Shown: positions 1-9,473, counted from the first letter of the stretch. The stretch is 64,000 bases of DNA from Rhodopirellula sp. SM50 (GCF_002289565.1 NZ_NTFY01000014.1:123016-187015), one strand, 5' to 3'. The notes: a model not told the origin generated them from the letters alone. A program made the numbers and translations.

Positions 1-361
1 CACACCCCGCCGGCGCCGAGTCGGTATCCACGCACAAGAAGACATTGTGGTGGACTCCATCCTTTGACCAAGAACCCTGCATCTCGCCGCAGCGGTAAAT
101 CCTTTCGATGTGGATTTTGGCCGGGATCGGCCGCTCGGCCCGCTGTCGCGAATGAACGGACTTGATCTGGTGGGGAAAGCTGTCCAACAGCTCTCGCATC
201 GCGAAGAACCAAGACTGGACGTCCTGGCATTCAAAGCTGACCCGATCGAACCAGTCTTCGCCGTCATCGAGCAACGACTGCAGCCCAACAAGACTGTCCT
301 TGTTCTTGGCCTGCGAAAGGACTTTGCGAAGCTTTTCCAATTGGATTTTCGATCGCGACAC
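1..361 (-). CDS. Hypothetical protein, C-terminus cut by window edge
   Basis: An open frame of about 120 codons runs off the left edge on the minus strand. The predicted protein begins VSRSKIQLEKLRKVLSQAK and continues with no stop, with many charged residues and the segment GEDWFDRVSFECQDVQSW. I chose the GTG at 361 because a GGAG lies six bases upstream; an in-frame TAG lies further upstream, so the start cannot be far away. It begins 45 bases after the end of the ABC permease on the same strand and may be the last gene of that operon. I recognise no family, and the missing C-terminus limits any call. The overlapping plus-strand frame at 110-523 looks like a shadow. Confidence 0.55.
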   Translation of the reverse strand, partial: MSRSKIQLEKLRKVLSQAKNKDSLVGLQSLLDDGEDWFDRVSFECQDVQSWFFAMRELLDSFPHQIKSVHSRQRAERPIPAKIHIERIYRCGEMQGSWSKDGVHHNVFLCVDTDSAPAGC

Positions 362-406
362 CGGGAACTCCGTTTCATAAGACTGTGTTGTCGACGGACA
401 ATCAAT

Positions 407-2110
407 CTACCGTCCGCTGCCGCTTTCGACGAGTTGGTTTTCCGACTCGTCCGCCAGATCCTGCTTGACGCGCAGCGGCACCGCGATTTTACGCAGCCGG
501 AACTCGCGAAACAGCGAAATTAAATTGATCGCCAAAACTCCCGATCCGACCACCAGGATCAACATTGCGACTTCAGCCGGCAGCCCCTGTGAGCTGAACG
601 CTTCGTCCCACGTCCACCCCCAATTGCTCGCGTGCAGGGCGGAGTATTTGAAGGAGACGCGGCCTTGGATGGCCACATCGATGATCGCCGGCACGATCAC
701 GCCCAAAAAGTAAGCCACGATCGCCGCAATCAGGGGGGCGACAAAGGATGGCCCGAACCGCTTCAGAAATGGCATCGACAGCAAGCGAATGATCCCCAGA
801 TAACCCAGCAGATAGCCCATCATCATCGCCGCAAAAACTGGCGGAGGTGTGTCGACACTCGTACTTCGAACAACACCCGTCTGGATCCCAAAAACCCCCA
901 CCCCGGCCAACACCACCAGCCCCGCCACCCCCGTGGCGACGACAAACATGAAACCGGTCCCCGGCCCGGGCATCCACCACGTGAACAGCATTCGGGTCCC
1001 GTAAGTGGCCGGCAATCCGCGCCGCACGCGGGGGCTCAACTCCGACGCTTCGCCGCACATGAACATCCCGACCAACAGCCAAAAGATCCCCAGGTACAAC
1101 AGCCCCTCGTTGATCCATTCAAAATCACCGGTCACCCAGGCGGCGTAGGCGATCGTGACCACCCAGATCGCCTGCTGGAAAAACAGAATCACGCGCAATC
1201 GAGTCGAGCGATTTTCCGTGACCGGGGCGATACGGGCCGCCGCCGCAGCCACGAACAAAACGACGAACGACGCCGCAACGGTGAACGAAGCGAGAAACCC
1301 GAACCAAGTCCCACTCCATTGTTCGGGCAACACCATCGAGAAAACAAAACCGCAACACGTGAACTCCACCACGACGATGAACGCGACCAACGCGACCAGT
1401 AAAAACGTTTGCAGCGTCCGGCCTTTGGCCAGGGTCGACAACACCAACGCCAGCGCCGTCAGCACCATCGCCGTGATGAAAATGATCGCGACGACCAAGA
1501 TGATGGTCAGCAACCCGATCCCGCGGAGCAGATAACAAAACGCCAAACAGGGCACGATGGCGGAGAAGTAAATCAGCATCTGAAGCACGGCACTGTTCAT
1601 CTTCCCCGACACGATCCGCCAGGCCGACAAACGCGTGATCGCCAACATCTCATAAGTCCCTTCATCGAGTTCGGCGGCCAAGGACCGAAACGCCACCAAG
1701 GGGACGAAGGCGAACATCGAAACGGACAGGATCAGGAAGTAACCGATCATCATCGATTCACCGGTCGGGATGTAATAGACATCCGGCGCGTTGAACACGA
1801 TCCCCATGATCGTCCAGGCGCACGACGCGGCCAGCAAACAAAAAAACGTGATCAGAAACTGCTTGCTTTTGAGCGATTGCCTGGCCTCTTTGACCAAGAT
1901 CGGATTCAACAGACTCGTCAGCCGCTCGGTCGCCCGATCCACCCAGCCCCAAAACCCACTGGCGTCAGGATCCAGTGCCAGTGCCGGGTAGGGAATCGCC
2001 TGGCCACCGCCGCCGAGTGATAGCTCAGCGACTGTCGGCAATGGTTGGCCGGCCGACGGGTCGAGATCGCCGTCGCCCCCTGCACGCAGCGATGCATTTG
2101 GATCGGTCAT
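407..2110 (-). CDS. ABC transporter permease (ABC-2 type)
   Basis: 567-residue integral membrane protein. A polar cytoplasmic N-terminus of about 75 residues contains LLNPILVKEARQSLKSKQF, a typical lead-in to the first helix of ABC-2 exporter permeases. Multiple hydrophobic helices follow, the first around residues 86-107 and the last near 520-545, ending in a basic tail. The ATG overlaps the stop of the upstream ATPase gene by 4 bases (ATGA), with GGAAGG just upstream, so the two are translationally coupled. The pair with the ATPase, preceded by a large secreted/membrane protein, resembles the GldA/GldF/GldG-type exporter arrangement in layout, but I cannot show sequence orthology. Substrate unknown. 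Confidence 0.85.
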   Translation of the reverse strand: MTDPNASLRAGGDGDLDPSAGQPLPTVAELSLGGGGQAIPYPALALDPDASGFWGWVDRATERLTSLLNPILVKEARQSLKSKQFLITFFCLLAASCAWTIMGIVFNAPDVYYIPTGESMMIGYFLILSVSMFAFVPLVAFRSLAAELDEGTYEMLAITRLSAWRIVSGKMNSAVLQMLIYFSAIVPCLAFCYLLRGIGLLTIILVVAIIFITAMVLTALALVLSTLAKGRTLQTFLLVALVAFIVVVEFTCCGFVFSMVLPEQWSGTWFGFLASFTVAASFVVLFVAAAAARIAPVTENRSTRLRVILFFQQAIWVVTIAYAAWVTGDFEWINEGLLYLGIFWLLVGMFMCGEASELSPRVRRGLPATYGTRMLFTWWMPGPGTGFMFVVATGVAGLVVLAGVGVFGIQTGVVRSTSVDTPPPVFAAMMMGYLLGYLGIIRLLSMPFLKRFGPSFVAPLIAAIVAYFLGVIVPAIIDVAIQGRVSFKYSALHASNWGWTWDEAFSSQGLPAEVAMLILVVGSGVLAINLISLFREFRLRKIAVPLRVKQDLADESENQLVESGSGR

Positions 2111-3096
2111 TGCACCTTCCCCGCGGTGACCTTCAGGAACAGATCCTCCAATGATTCATCGACCACCCGGTACTCCAGCACGTTCACGCGGGCGTCGCAG
2201 AGACGATGCAAGATTTCGATCTGGCGCTGTCGGTCGCCGGCGACGCGAAACTGCAGCGTGCGATTGAGTTCGACGACATCGGACACATCCTCCCACTGTG
2301 ACAGGATCGTCTTGGCCGTCTCGGTCTCGCCGTCGATGACGACGATCAAATCGAGATGCGTTTGCGAATTGCCTTTCAGGCCGGCGACGGTATCGTTGGC
2401 CAACAACCGCCCCTGCTCGATGATGCCGACCCGATCGCACATCTCCGCCAACTCGCTCAAGATATGGCTGCTGATCAAAATCGTCTTGCCATCGGCGGCC
2501 AACGAGCGAATGATCTGCCGCAATTCGATCCGCGCCCGTGGATCAAGCCCGGCGGCAGGTTCATCCAGGATCAGCACCGAGGGGTCGTGGATCAGGGCGC
2601 GTCCGAGACAGAGACGCTGGCGCATCCCCTTGCTCAAACCGGTGATCGGTTTTTCGGCCATCGAACGTAGCCCCGTGAAATCCATCACCCAGCGGATCCG
2701 CCGCGTCCGTTCACGTCCGACCAGTCCGTTGGAACGGGCAAAGAAATCCAGGTACTCGGCACAATTCGTGTCGCTGTACGAACCGAACGCATCGGGCATG
2801 AACCCCAGCCGCCGGCGGACGCGGTCGGGATCGTTGACCGAGGAGAGGCCTTCGATGAAGGCGTCACCTTCGGTCGGCAGTTCCAGCGTCGCCAGGATTC
2901 TCATGCTGGTCGTTTTCCCCGCCCCGTTGGGACCGATGTAACCGAACACGCTGCCCCGTGGGACCATGAACGAAACGTGATCGACCGCACGCGTGCTGCC
3001 GAACAAACGCGTCACGCCTTGCAATTCGATCATCGGTCCCTGCCAAGGCGTTGGCGGGACGGGCGTTGGCGGGACAGCGGTTTTCGACCCCGTCAC
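2107..3096 (-). CDS. ABC transporter ATP-binding protein
   Basis: ATPase subunit of an ABC exporter, about 329 residues. Visible motifs: Walker A GPNGAGKTT near residue 55-63, Q-loop region GFMPDAFG, signature LSKGMRQR (a variant of LSGGQ), Walker B VLILDEPAAGLDP and the H-loop ISSHIL. The C-terminal third after the nucleotide-binding domain is an accessory domain, as in many DrrA/CcmA-like subunits. I prefer the GTG at 3096: it forms a 4-base GTGA overlap with the stop of the upstream gene and has a GGAGGG about 8 bases upstream. An ATG at 3126 (10 residues longer) and one at 3033 (MIELQGV, the domain start) are alternatives. Partner of the permease at 407-2110. Confidence 0.93.
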   Translation of the reverse strand: MTGSKTAVPPTPVPPTPWQGPMIELQGVTRLFGSTRAVDHVSFMVPRGSVFGYIGPNGAGKTTSMRILATLELPTEGDAFIEGLSSVNDPDRVRRRLGFMPDAFGSYSDTNCAEYLDFFARSNGLVGRERTRRIRWVMDFTGLRSMAEKPITGLSKGMRQRLCLGRALIHDPSVLILDEPAAGLDPRARIELRQIIRSLAADGKTILISSHILSELAEMCDRVGIIEQGRLLANDTVAGLKGNSQTHLDLIVVIDGETETAKTILSQWEDVSDVVELNRTLQFRVAGDRQRQIEILHRLCDARVNVLEYRVVDESLEDLFLKVTAGKVQ

Positions 3097-5516
3097 GGCA
3101 GCAACCCTCCGATCATGCGGACGCATTCATCCTGCACACACTCACGCAGCGCAAACTGATCCGCTTGCACTTCGGTCAAAGCCAAGAAGGATCGCCACTG
3201 CGGGTTTCGCGAAAATTCCAAGAGCCGCTCTTCGATGCCGGTTCGGTCGTTCATCGAGACACGATTCTGATAGGGCGTCGGCATCTGTGTCGAATCCGGA
3301 TCGACGACCCCGAGTGCGATCATGGAAAGTGTATTGGAGCTTGCCTTCTCCAGCGCCACCGTCGCGGCAGGCGGAACGTTCCGGGCGATCCAGTACTTGC
3401 CCTTGTCGTCGCGCACGCCCACGATCGACAACGGTGTCGGCAAATGGTTGGTCAACGAAACGGTCTCACCGCCGAAATCAATCTCGATCGGAGACACGCC
3501 GACCTGCGGGCGTGTGACCAGATAATGAACCTGAGTCCGTGTGGGCAGGAAGTCGCCCGAATACAGCCGATCGTCCCCGACCTGGTCGATCAAAAAATCA
3601 CCCGGCCGCGAATCGTTGGCGGGATAGTAGTTGTAGTTGTTCATCATTTCCGAATGATGCACCGGTAACACAAACGCGTCTCCGGTGAACCGCAATCCGC
3701 GTTGATTGTCGACCACGGTGTAATACGTCTGACGCGATTGGTCGATCACAGGGACCCGTCGCGGCTGGCCGTCGCCCGGGGGTGAAACGGGATGCCGACC
3801 GTCGATCCAGGTCAATTGCCGGATCCGCGCCCGATTGTCAAACCCGTCGGAAAGAAAGGCGTAAAAAAACAACCCCATCGTGGCGACGAACGCCAACGCG
3901 GGCGCCAGAAAGTACAGCAAGTAAAGCCGCCCGCGACGCCGCAACCCGAAGTACAACAGCGGCCCCATGATCAACACAAACAGTCCGTTGAGGATCACAA
4001 ACATCGTCACCGGCGGCTGGCCCACCGTCGACATCAGCCAGGCCCAGTAACTGTCGTTGCCGGTCGCGTACTCCACCCCGTTCCGCTCGCCCCATTTCTG
4101 CTTGTCCATTTCCAGTGACTTCCAGAGCTGGAACGACCCCGGAAACGGATCCTGTTGCTCGATCAGAACCACCCGTCCCCAACCGTATGGCATCACACCC
4201 AGTCCGGCGAGGAGTTTCTTTTTGGTCACCGTCTGAACCATCGGATGCTTGACCGCCACCAGATCGTCATACACCGATTGACGTGTCTTCTCACTGGAAC
4301 CGTAGGCGTATGAATTGGAGTAGTAGGTTCCATAGTTCCAAGGCTGGTATTGAATGGCCGACGTGTCGTTGGGCTGGCTGAGCGTCATGACGGACGATGG
4401 TTTGGCCCAATACCGAAACGACTTGTTGACATCCCCTCGCGTGCCCTGCAGCCAACTCGGCGGATCAGCCCCGGCCGTCGAGCCGTCGAGCGGCTTGACG
4501 CCGACCGGGGGATTGTTGTTAGCGGTAGGGCGCGAGCCCTCCGGTCGTTCACGGTCAATCCGGACGGCTCGCGCCGTTCCGCTCACACCTTCAGAGTCGA
4601 AGGAAGTGGCATTGGGTGCAGTCTGCGAAGACGTCGCTTGCGAAGACGTCGCTTGCGAGGGCGCCGCCTGCAACGGTGCCGCGTAGGCCCAGATTTGACC
4701 ACCCGCGGAAACCCAACGTTTGAGTTCTGCCGTCCGGTCGGGTTGCTGTTGTTCGATTCGCTGCAGCAACGGATAGGGCGCCAGGATCAGGTCCAACTGG
4801 CTGTAGCCGATCCACGAAGGCTGCAAGGCGTCTTCGTCGATCACGCGAAACCGTGCCCAGCCGTAGACGACGTCGTCGACGAACTTCCTCGCCTGTTTGT
4901 CGGACAGTCGCGGAACGTCCGCCTTTTCGCTGATCGCGCCCTCGCCCAGAATCGTGGCGATCGAACGCAGGTCGGGAAAGCGGGTCCAGGGGTCGGTCGA
5001 CGTCGCCGCGTCTCGTGGAACCATCACCCCGATCGACATGTATTGTCCCCAATCCTTGACCGACGCCGGGATCGCCAGCTTCGACGCCACCTTTCCCAGT
5101 CGCCGGCCGTCTTCGATCACCTGGACCGAGCAGGATTCCCAGCGATAGAAGTGCGGCACCTGGACCGGCACGCCGTAATTCTTGACGCCTTGCGGCACCG
5201 TCACCTGACAGGCAAATTGAAAATCGATCTCGGTCGCGTATTGGGTTCGGGGCCGAAACAAGATGCGCAGCGATCGCTGGCGGGTAAACGACTTGCCGAT
5301 CGCCCGAAACCGCAGCATGATCGGCTGAAACCCCTCGTTACCCAACCGCTCGGTGCTCACGAACATCGTGAACCCGGCTTGGGCCGGATTGGAGGGTGCC
5401 GCCCCCAGTTGAATTTCTTCGGCAGCAGCCGAGACGGTCATCAGCGTTCCCAGAGCCGCGACGAACAGAACCGCGACGACCAGAGCGGCGACGACCGGAC
5501 GGAGCAAACGCCTCAT
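3093..5516 (-). CDS. Large exported/membrane protein of the ABC exporter operon
   Basis: 807 residues from the ATG at 5516, which overlaps the preceding gene's stop by 4 bases (ATGA); longer starts upstream would run through that gene. The N-terminus is a signal peptide or anchor (MRRLLRPVVAALVVAVLF). A long extracytoplasmic region follows, then two transmembrane helices at about residues 500-522 and 528-555 separated by the basic GLRRRGRLY, and a beta-rich C-terminal region. Its place directly before an ABC ATPase and permease suggests an accessory subunit of the exporter; the role is otherwise unknown. Residues ~280-335 are low complexity (repeats of SQATSSQ) and contain an in-frame copy of the genome's palindromic repeat (separate entry). 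Confidence 0.8.
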   Translation of the reverse strand: MRRLLRPVVAALVVAVLFVAALGTLMTVSAAAEEIQLGAAPSNPAQAGFTMFVSTERLGNEGFQPIMLRFRAIGKSFTRQRSLRILFRPRTQYATEIDFQFACQVTVPQGVKNYGVPVQVPHFYRWESCSVQVIEDGRRLGKVASKLAIPASVKDWGQYMSIGVMVPRDAATSTDPWTRFPDLRSIATILGEGAISEKADVPRLSDKQARKFVDDVVYGWARFRVIDEDALQPSWIGYSQLDLILAPYPLLQRIEQQQPDRTAELKRWVSAGGQIWAYAAPLQAAPSQATSSQATSSQTAPNATSFDSEGVSGTARAVRIDRERPEGSRPTANNNPPVGVKPLDGSTAGADPPSWLQGTRGDVNKSFRYWAKPSSVMTLSQPNDTSAIQYQPWNYGTYYSNSYAYGSSEKTRQSVYDDLVAVKHPMVQTVTKKKLLAGLGVMPYGWGRVVLIEQQDPFPGSFQLWKSLEMDKQKWGERNGVEYATGNDSYWAWLMSTVGQPPVTMFVILNGLFVLIMGPLLYFGLRRRGRLYLLYFLAPALAFVATMGLFFYAFLSDGFDNRARIRQLTWIDGRHPVSPPGDGQPRRVPVIDQSRQTYYTVVDNQRGLRFTGDAFVLPVHHSEMMNNYNYYPANDSRPGDFLIDQVGDDRLYSGDFLPTRTQVHYLVTRPQVGVSPIEIDFGGETVSLTNHLPTPLSIVGVRDDKGKYWIARNVPPAATVALEKASSNTLSMIALGVVDPDSTQMPTPYQNRVSMNDRTGIEERLLEFSRNPQWRSFLALTEVQADQFALRECVQDECVRMIGGLLP
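4519..4587. repeat. Palindromic repeat (family A) inside a coding sequence
   Basis: The stretch starting TTAGCGGTAGGGCGCGAG and ending CTCGCGCCGTTCCGCTCAC has the same two arms as intergenic copies at 12958, 15239, 31304, 33525 and 53579. Here it sits inside the 807-residue gene and is read in frame as about 25 residues (around 309-334, GTARAVRIDRERPEGSRPT) in a low-complexity linker. Confidence 0.85.
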
Positions 5517-5842
5517 GGAGTGTCGCCATCGCGTGGGTGCGGATCCGACGGCGCGTCGGGCATTTCGGTCGTGGGCACATGAACTCGCATCGGCTGTTCG
5601 GGCCCCACGGCCGCCGAGCCGAGCGTCGAAAACAGGCTCGCCAACGAAAACGATCCCACGTACATCAAAAACGGCAGCGTCAGCGTCGCGATCAAGACCG
5701 TCGTCAACACCGCCCACGGTTGTCCCGTCGTGATCGCTTGCTGGACGATCCCCATCGCAACGGCACACACCGTGACCAATCCGATCAGCCAACGCAGCGA
5801 GATCTTGGGGAGAAACGGTTCGGTCGCGGTCGGATCAGTCAT
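5513..5842 (-). CDS. Small two-helix membrane protein, first gene of ABC operon
   Basis: 109 residues from the ATG at 5842 (MTDPTATEPFLPKISL); a longer frame adds 15 unlikely residues. Two hydrophobic helices are visible (LIGLVTVCAVAMGIV and VLTTVLIATLTLPFLMYV), with a polar Pro/Asp-rich tail. Its stop overlaps the start of the 807-residue gene by 4 bases, so it appears to lead the operon that ends with the ABC permease. No family recognised. It may be a small membrane partner of the exporter. Confidence 0.75.
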   Translation of the reverse strand: MTDPTATEPFLPKISLRWLIGLVTVCAVAMGIVQQAITTGQPWAVLTTVLIATLTLPFLMYVGSFSLASLFSTLGSAAVGPEQPMRVHVPTTEMPDAPSDPHPRDGDTP

Positions 5843-5931
5843 CAAGCACTCTATTCCCTGGGTCGAAGCAGCCCCCCAGCATAGCAAACCCCACCGATCG
5901 CCGCGGTGGGGACTCAGGACTCTGGACTCAC

Positions 5932-5965
5932 AAAAAAAAGCCCCGACAAGTTTCCTTGTCGGGGC
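5932..5965 (-). terminator. Rho-independent terminator of the YTV gene
   Basis: Stem GCCCCGACAAG / CTTGTCGGGGC (5940-5950 and 5955-5965) with a 4-base loop, followed on the minus strand by a run of eight T (5932-5939). It lies about 60 bases past the stop of the minus-strand YTV gene. Confidence 0.9.
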
Positions 5966-6024
5966 CGTCTTGCGGGTGATCGCGCCAACGCTGAGCGGAG
6001 CTCAGCGTCTGGGTCATGGCAGGA

Positions 6025-8229
6025 TCAGTTGCAGTTGGTGCAACCGGCACCGGTTGCGATCGGTGCGGCGGGGCCACAATTGACGCAGCCGGCTCCGGGA
6101 GCGGCGGACGTGCCGTAGCTGTACACCGGGACCTGGACCGTGGTCGGAACGGGCTTGCAGACTTGCACCTGCACTTCTTTCATCGTCGTCACGGGGACAC
6201 AAACATTGTACGTTTCCGGAACTTCTTCGGTCACGTTTTCATAAACGGTGACGTTGTAAGTTCGGACTCGTTCCTGTTTGACGCAAACGGTGTAGTTGAC
6301 CTCGCGCTCGCGGGTTTGGTTTTCCATCCGAGTCTTGGTGACCGTCCGCGTGCCTTCTTCCGTCTTGTAGGTCGTCTGGGGAACCATGCGGGTGCGGGTT
6401 TCCAGACGGGTCTTGGTGACGGGGATGGAGCGGGTGCGGGTTTCGTTCACCATGGTGGTGACCGGAACCGTTCGCGTGCGGGTTTCGTTGCGATACTTGG
6501 TCACGTCACGAGTCCGTTCTTCTTGACGCATCGAGCAAACGGTGACCATTCGCTTCCGCGTCTCGGGAACCATTTCGCAGTAGGCAACTTCGCGGGTGCG
6601 AGTTTCCATCCGCGTCTTGGGAACGTTGACCGTGCGGGTCCGCGTTTCGGTCATCATTTCGCAGTAGGGAACTTGCCGTTCACGGGTTTCCATCCGAGTC
6701 CGTCGAACCGGAACCTCGCGGGTGCGGGTTTCGGTCTTGTACTTGGTGACGTTGACGGTTCGTTCTTCGGTGCGAACTTTTTGAACCTGAACCGGTCGTG
6801 TGCGTTGCTCGGTGCGATACCGAGTGACGTTCACCGTACGGGTACGGGTTTCAGGACGGCACTTGGTCACCGGAACCGTGCGGGTTTTGGTTTCGGTGAC
6901 ATAGCTGGTCGTCGTGTACGTGTACGGCTCTTCGGTGGTCTGCCGTTGGTACGTGGTGACCGGGACTTCTTTGGTGACCAGGTTGGGCACCCAGACTTGT
7001 CGATAGGTAACCGCCGGTGCACAACCGCTGCCGCCGACGACGCCGGCTGCACCGCCGCATCCGCCACAGGAATTGCACGCCGTGCTGCATCCGCCGCAGG
7101 GGTTGCAGGCCGTGCTGCATCCGCCGCAAGGATTGCTGGCCGCGGATCCGCCGCAGGCACCGCAACCGGCACCTGCACCTGCACCGCCAGCGGCTTCAAC
7201 CGCTTGACACTGGTAGCTGCCGTGATCTTCAGTGACGGTCTTCATGGTCGTCACGGGGACGCACTTGGTGACCGTACGCGTCGCCGTCTTGGTTTCCGTG
7301 ACAGGCACCTGAACCGTGTAAGTCTGCTCGACTTGCTCGGTGTAGGGAACCATCACCGTGTAAGACTGCTCGACGGGTTCGGTGTAAGGCACGCTGACGG
7401 AGTAGGTTTGCTCCACCGTTTCGCAATACGGCACCTGAACGGTGTAGGTATGCGGCTCGGTGTAAGGCACTTTGACGGCGTAGGTTTGCGTCACCGTGTC
7501 GGTGTACGGAACGCACACTTGGTACGTTTCGGTCCGCATCTTTTTCACCGGAACTTGGACCGTGTACGTCTGCTCGACCGGCTCGGTGTAGGGAACACAG
7601 ACTTCATAGGTTTCGGTGCGGGTCTTTTGAACCGGCACTTGAACCGTGTATTCCTGCTCGACCTGTTCTTTGACCGGCACCGAAACGGTGTAGGTCTGCG
7701 GTTCGGTGTAAGGCACACAAACCGTGTAAGTCTGTTCGACTTCCTTGGTCTTGGGCACGCACACCGTGTAGGTCTGCTCCACCGTGTCGGTGTAAGGAAC
7801 GCAAACTTGGTAGGTCTGTTCGACTTCGGTCGTCACCGGAACCTGTACCTTGTAAGGCACTTCCTCGGTGTACGTGACGGGCACGCAAACCGTATAGGAT
7901 TCGGTTCGGGTGCGAATTTCGGGCACATTGACCGTGTAGGTCTGCTCGCGGGTTTGCACTTTGGCAATTTGCCGCGTCACCGTACGCATTCGGGTGCGTT
8001 GTTCGGTTTGGTAGGTCGTCGTCGGAACGAGGCGGGTTTCCGACACCAGTTGCGGTCGGATGACCGTCCGGGTTTCATACGCGACAGCGGGACCACCGGC
8101 CCCGCCGGCTGCGACGCACGCGGAACCGCTTGCGCAGCCGCCGCAATCGCCACATTGAGCAAAGACATTTGCCGCAAACAAGAGTGCGGTGCAAAGTCCT
8201 GCGAAGCCTTGATACATCATTTTCTTCAT
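6025..8229 (-). CDS. YTV-repeat, cysteine-rich secreted (wall-type) protein
   Basis: 734 residues from the ATG at 8229, chosen because a GGAGG lies 9 bases upstream and a clear signal peptide follows (MKKMMYQGFAGLCTALLF, cleavage after NVFA). After a Cys/Gly patch (QCGDCGGCASGSAC) the first half is a run of VPYTEPVEQTYTV-type units, i.e. the YTV repeat (Pfam PF07639) first described from Rhodopirellula. A second Cys-rich block sits at ~345-410 (repeats of PCGGCSTACN). The second half is built of ETRTRTV-type units rich in Arg/Thr, and the protein ends GAGCTNCN. From published proteomics as I recall it, YTV proteins are found in the insoluble wall of Rhodopirellula; here the cysteines suggest disulfide cross-linking (inference). 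Monocistronic with its own terminator. Confidence 0.93.
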   Translation of the reverse strand: MKKMMYQGFAGLCTALLFAANVFAQCGDCGGCASGSACVAAGGAGGPAVAYETRTVIRPQLVSETRLVPTTTYQTEQRTRMRTVTRQIAKVQTREQTYTVNVPEIRTRTESYTVCVPVTYTEEVPYKVQVPVTTEVEQTYQVCVPYTDTVEQTYTVCVPKTKEVEQTYTVCVPYTEPQTYTVSVPVKEQVEQEYTVQVPVQKTRTETYEVCVPYTEPVEQTYTVQVPVKKMRTETYQVCVPYTDTVTQTYAVKVPYTEPHTYTVQVPYCETVEQTYSVSVPYTEPVEQSYTVMVPYTEQVEQTYTVQVPVTETKTATRTVTKCVPVTTMKTVTEDHGSYQCQAVEAAGGAGAGAGCGACGGSAASNPCGGCSTACNPCGGCSTACNSCGGCGGAAGVVGGSGCAPAVTYRQVWVPNLVTKEVPVTTYQRQTTEEPYTYTTTSYVTETKTRTVPVTKCRPETRTRTVNVTRYRTEQRTRPVQVQKVRTEERTVNVTKYKTETRTREVPVRRTRMETRERQVPYCEMMTETRTRTVNVPKTRMETRTREVAYCEMVPETRKRMVTVCSMRQEERTRDVTKYRNETRTRTVPVTTMVNETRTRSIPVTKTRLETRTRMVPQTTYKTEEGTRTVTKTRMENQTREREVNYTVCVKQERVRTYNVTVYENVTEEVPETYNVCVPVTTMKEVQVQVCKPVPTTVQVPVYSYGTSAAPGAGCVNCGPAAPIATGAGCTNCN

Positions 8230-9473
8230 GTTGTGAGTCCTCCAAAATGTCTCACAGCCAGTGAGCCGACGATGGGAATACGAGTAAGTCTGTAACGGCT
8301 GCGTAGTATGGGCTGCTGCCCAGCCCCATGAATGTAGACCTGCTTCTACCCCTGTCAACAAATAGGCGACGTGCAGACAACGCAAATCGCGAGTTTTGCC
8401 CAGGCGTTCAAAACGGAACCATGGATGCCGAAGCATGCCACCGGCGCATCTCGATCCGACAGGGATCGATTGCCCTATCCCGCTGAAGCGAAAAACCCCG
8501 GAATTCCCCGCAACAAATTTAATTTTTTCTCAAGCGGCGCCACCGCATCGGACGACAACGACCCCGATTTTTTCGCCGTGTCAAACTGATTTGCAGGCAA
8601 GGTCGCAATCGACCGCGAGATACTTTTCGATGTGCACCGACGCTCAAACTTGGCCACGCAGCGTGATCGACTTGATCACACAACTGCAAGTCGACCTGAT
8701 GACGATCGCATCCGCCCCCGCACCAGACGGCCAGACCAGACGGCCAGACCAGACGGCCAGACCGGACGGCCGTACGACGGCTTCGAATCACTTCGAGCCT
8801 CAATATGAACTGCTTGGTCGCGGGGTCCGGGCGCCGATGACGGCGGCGGGTCAGAGCCGAGCCAGTGACGCGATCTTGCGTCGACGACGATTGGCCCGGG
8901 AGTTGCCGTGGCTGAGGATGGCCCGCCCGCCGTCCAACCCACGCCCCCCATTTCGAGCGCCCCTTGCTGCCAGAGAGGGTCACCCGTTCTGCCAGGGAGG
9001 GTAGTGACAGCGGTGTAGACACCTGCGCCCAGAGGAAGGGCGAACAAATTCAATGATTTCCGAGGTTTTTTGAAACGACGCGAGGCCGGATGACGAACTG
9101 GTAGACGGCGGTGAGAAAGGTGGATAAAGGACGCGTGATTGGACGAGAGTGAATCAGCGAAACGGGTTCCGGAGCGCGTTTCGCGCCAACAATCCACCGA
9201 TTCGGGCGTCGGCTGCCACGTCAACGACCTCCGTCTAGGGCGGATGATCCGACCACAAGGCGGGTTGACTGGCAACTGAAGCGGTTTGCGCGGTCAAACG
9301 CGTATTCGGCTGGGTTCAACGGTGGTTGATCACTCGTTTTCTCGTATGATTCTTGGTGAGGTAGTGCCGATGAACCGACGTATGTATGGATGTGCGTTCA
9401 TCGATGAGTTCCCAGGGGCGGCCCAAAGCGAGTCGCCTTCGCTCGATTTTTACTGCGTGGTCTGAGGCGTGTT
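8230..9473. other. Gene-poor region upstream of YTV gene and response regulator
   Basis: I find no gene I can support in these ~1.24 kb. Open frames on both strands are Arg/Pro-rich and lack recognisable domains. It contains a 13-bp tandem repeat (8725-8771, unit AGACGGCCAGACC, 3.6 copies) and a fragment of the 'agggtcacccgttctgccagggaggg' type repeat near 8975-9004. A 31-codon frame at 9370-9465 (MNRRMYGCAF...) precedes the next gene but has no other support. The two genes at the ends diverge, so both promoters should lie here. Confidence 0.6.
8725..8771. repeat. 13-bp tandem repeat, 3.6 copies
   Basis: Unit AGACGGCCAGACC repeats at 8725, 8738 and 8751, with a partial, one-base-changed copy at 8764. 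Each unit contains overlapping GGCC-centred symmetry. Intergenic; function unknown. Confidence 0.85.

Noticed and set aside
6016..8295. 759-codon plus-strand frame opposite the YTV gene
   Set aside because: Mirror of the repeats on the other strand; the minus strand has a signal peptide, ribosome site and terminator.
9370..9465. 31-codon frame MNRRMYGCAF... just upstream of the PAS-GAF-receiver gene
   Set aside because: No ribosome site or conservation evidence; could be a leader peptide, but it is equally likely by chance.
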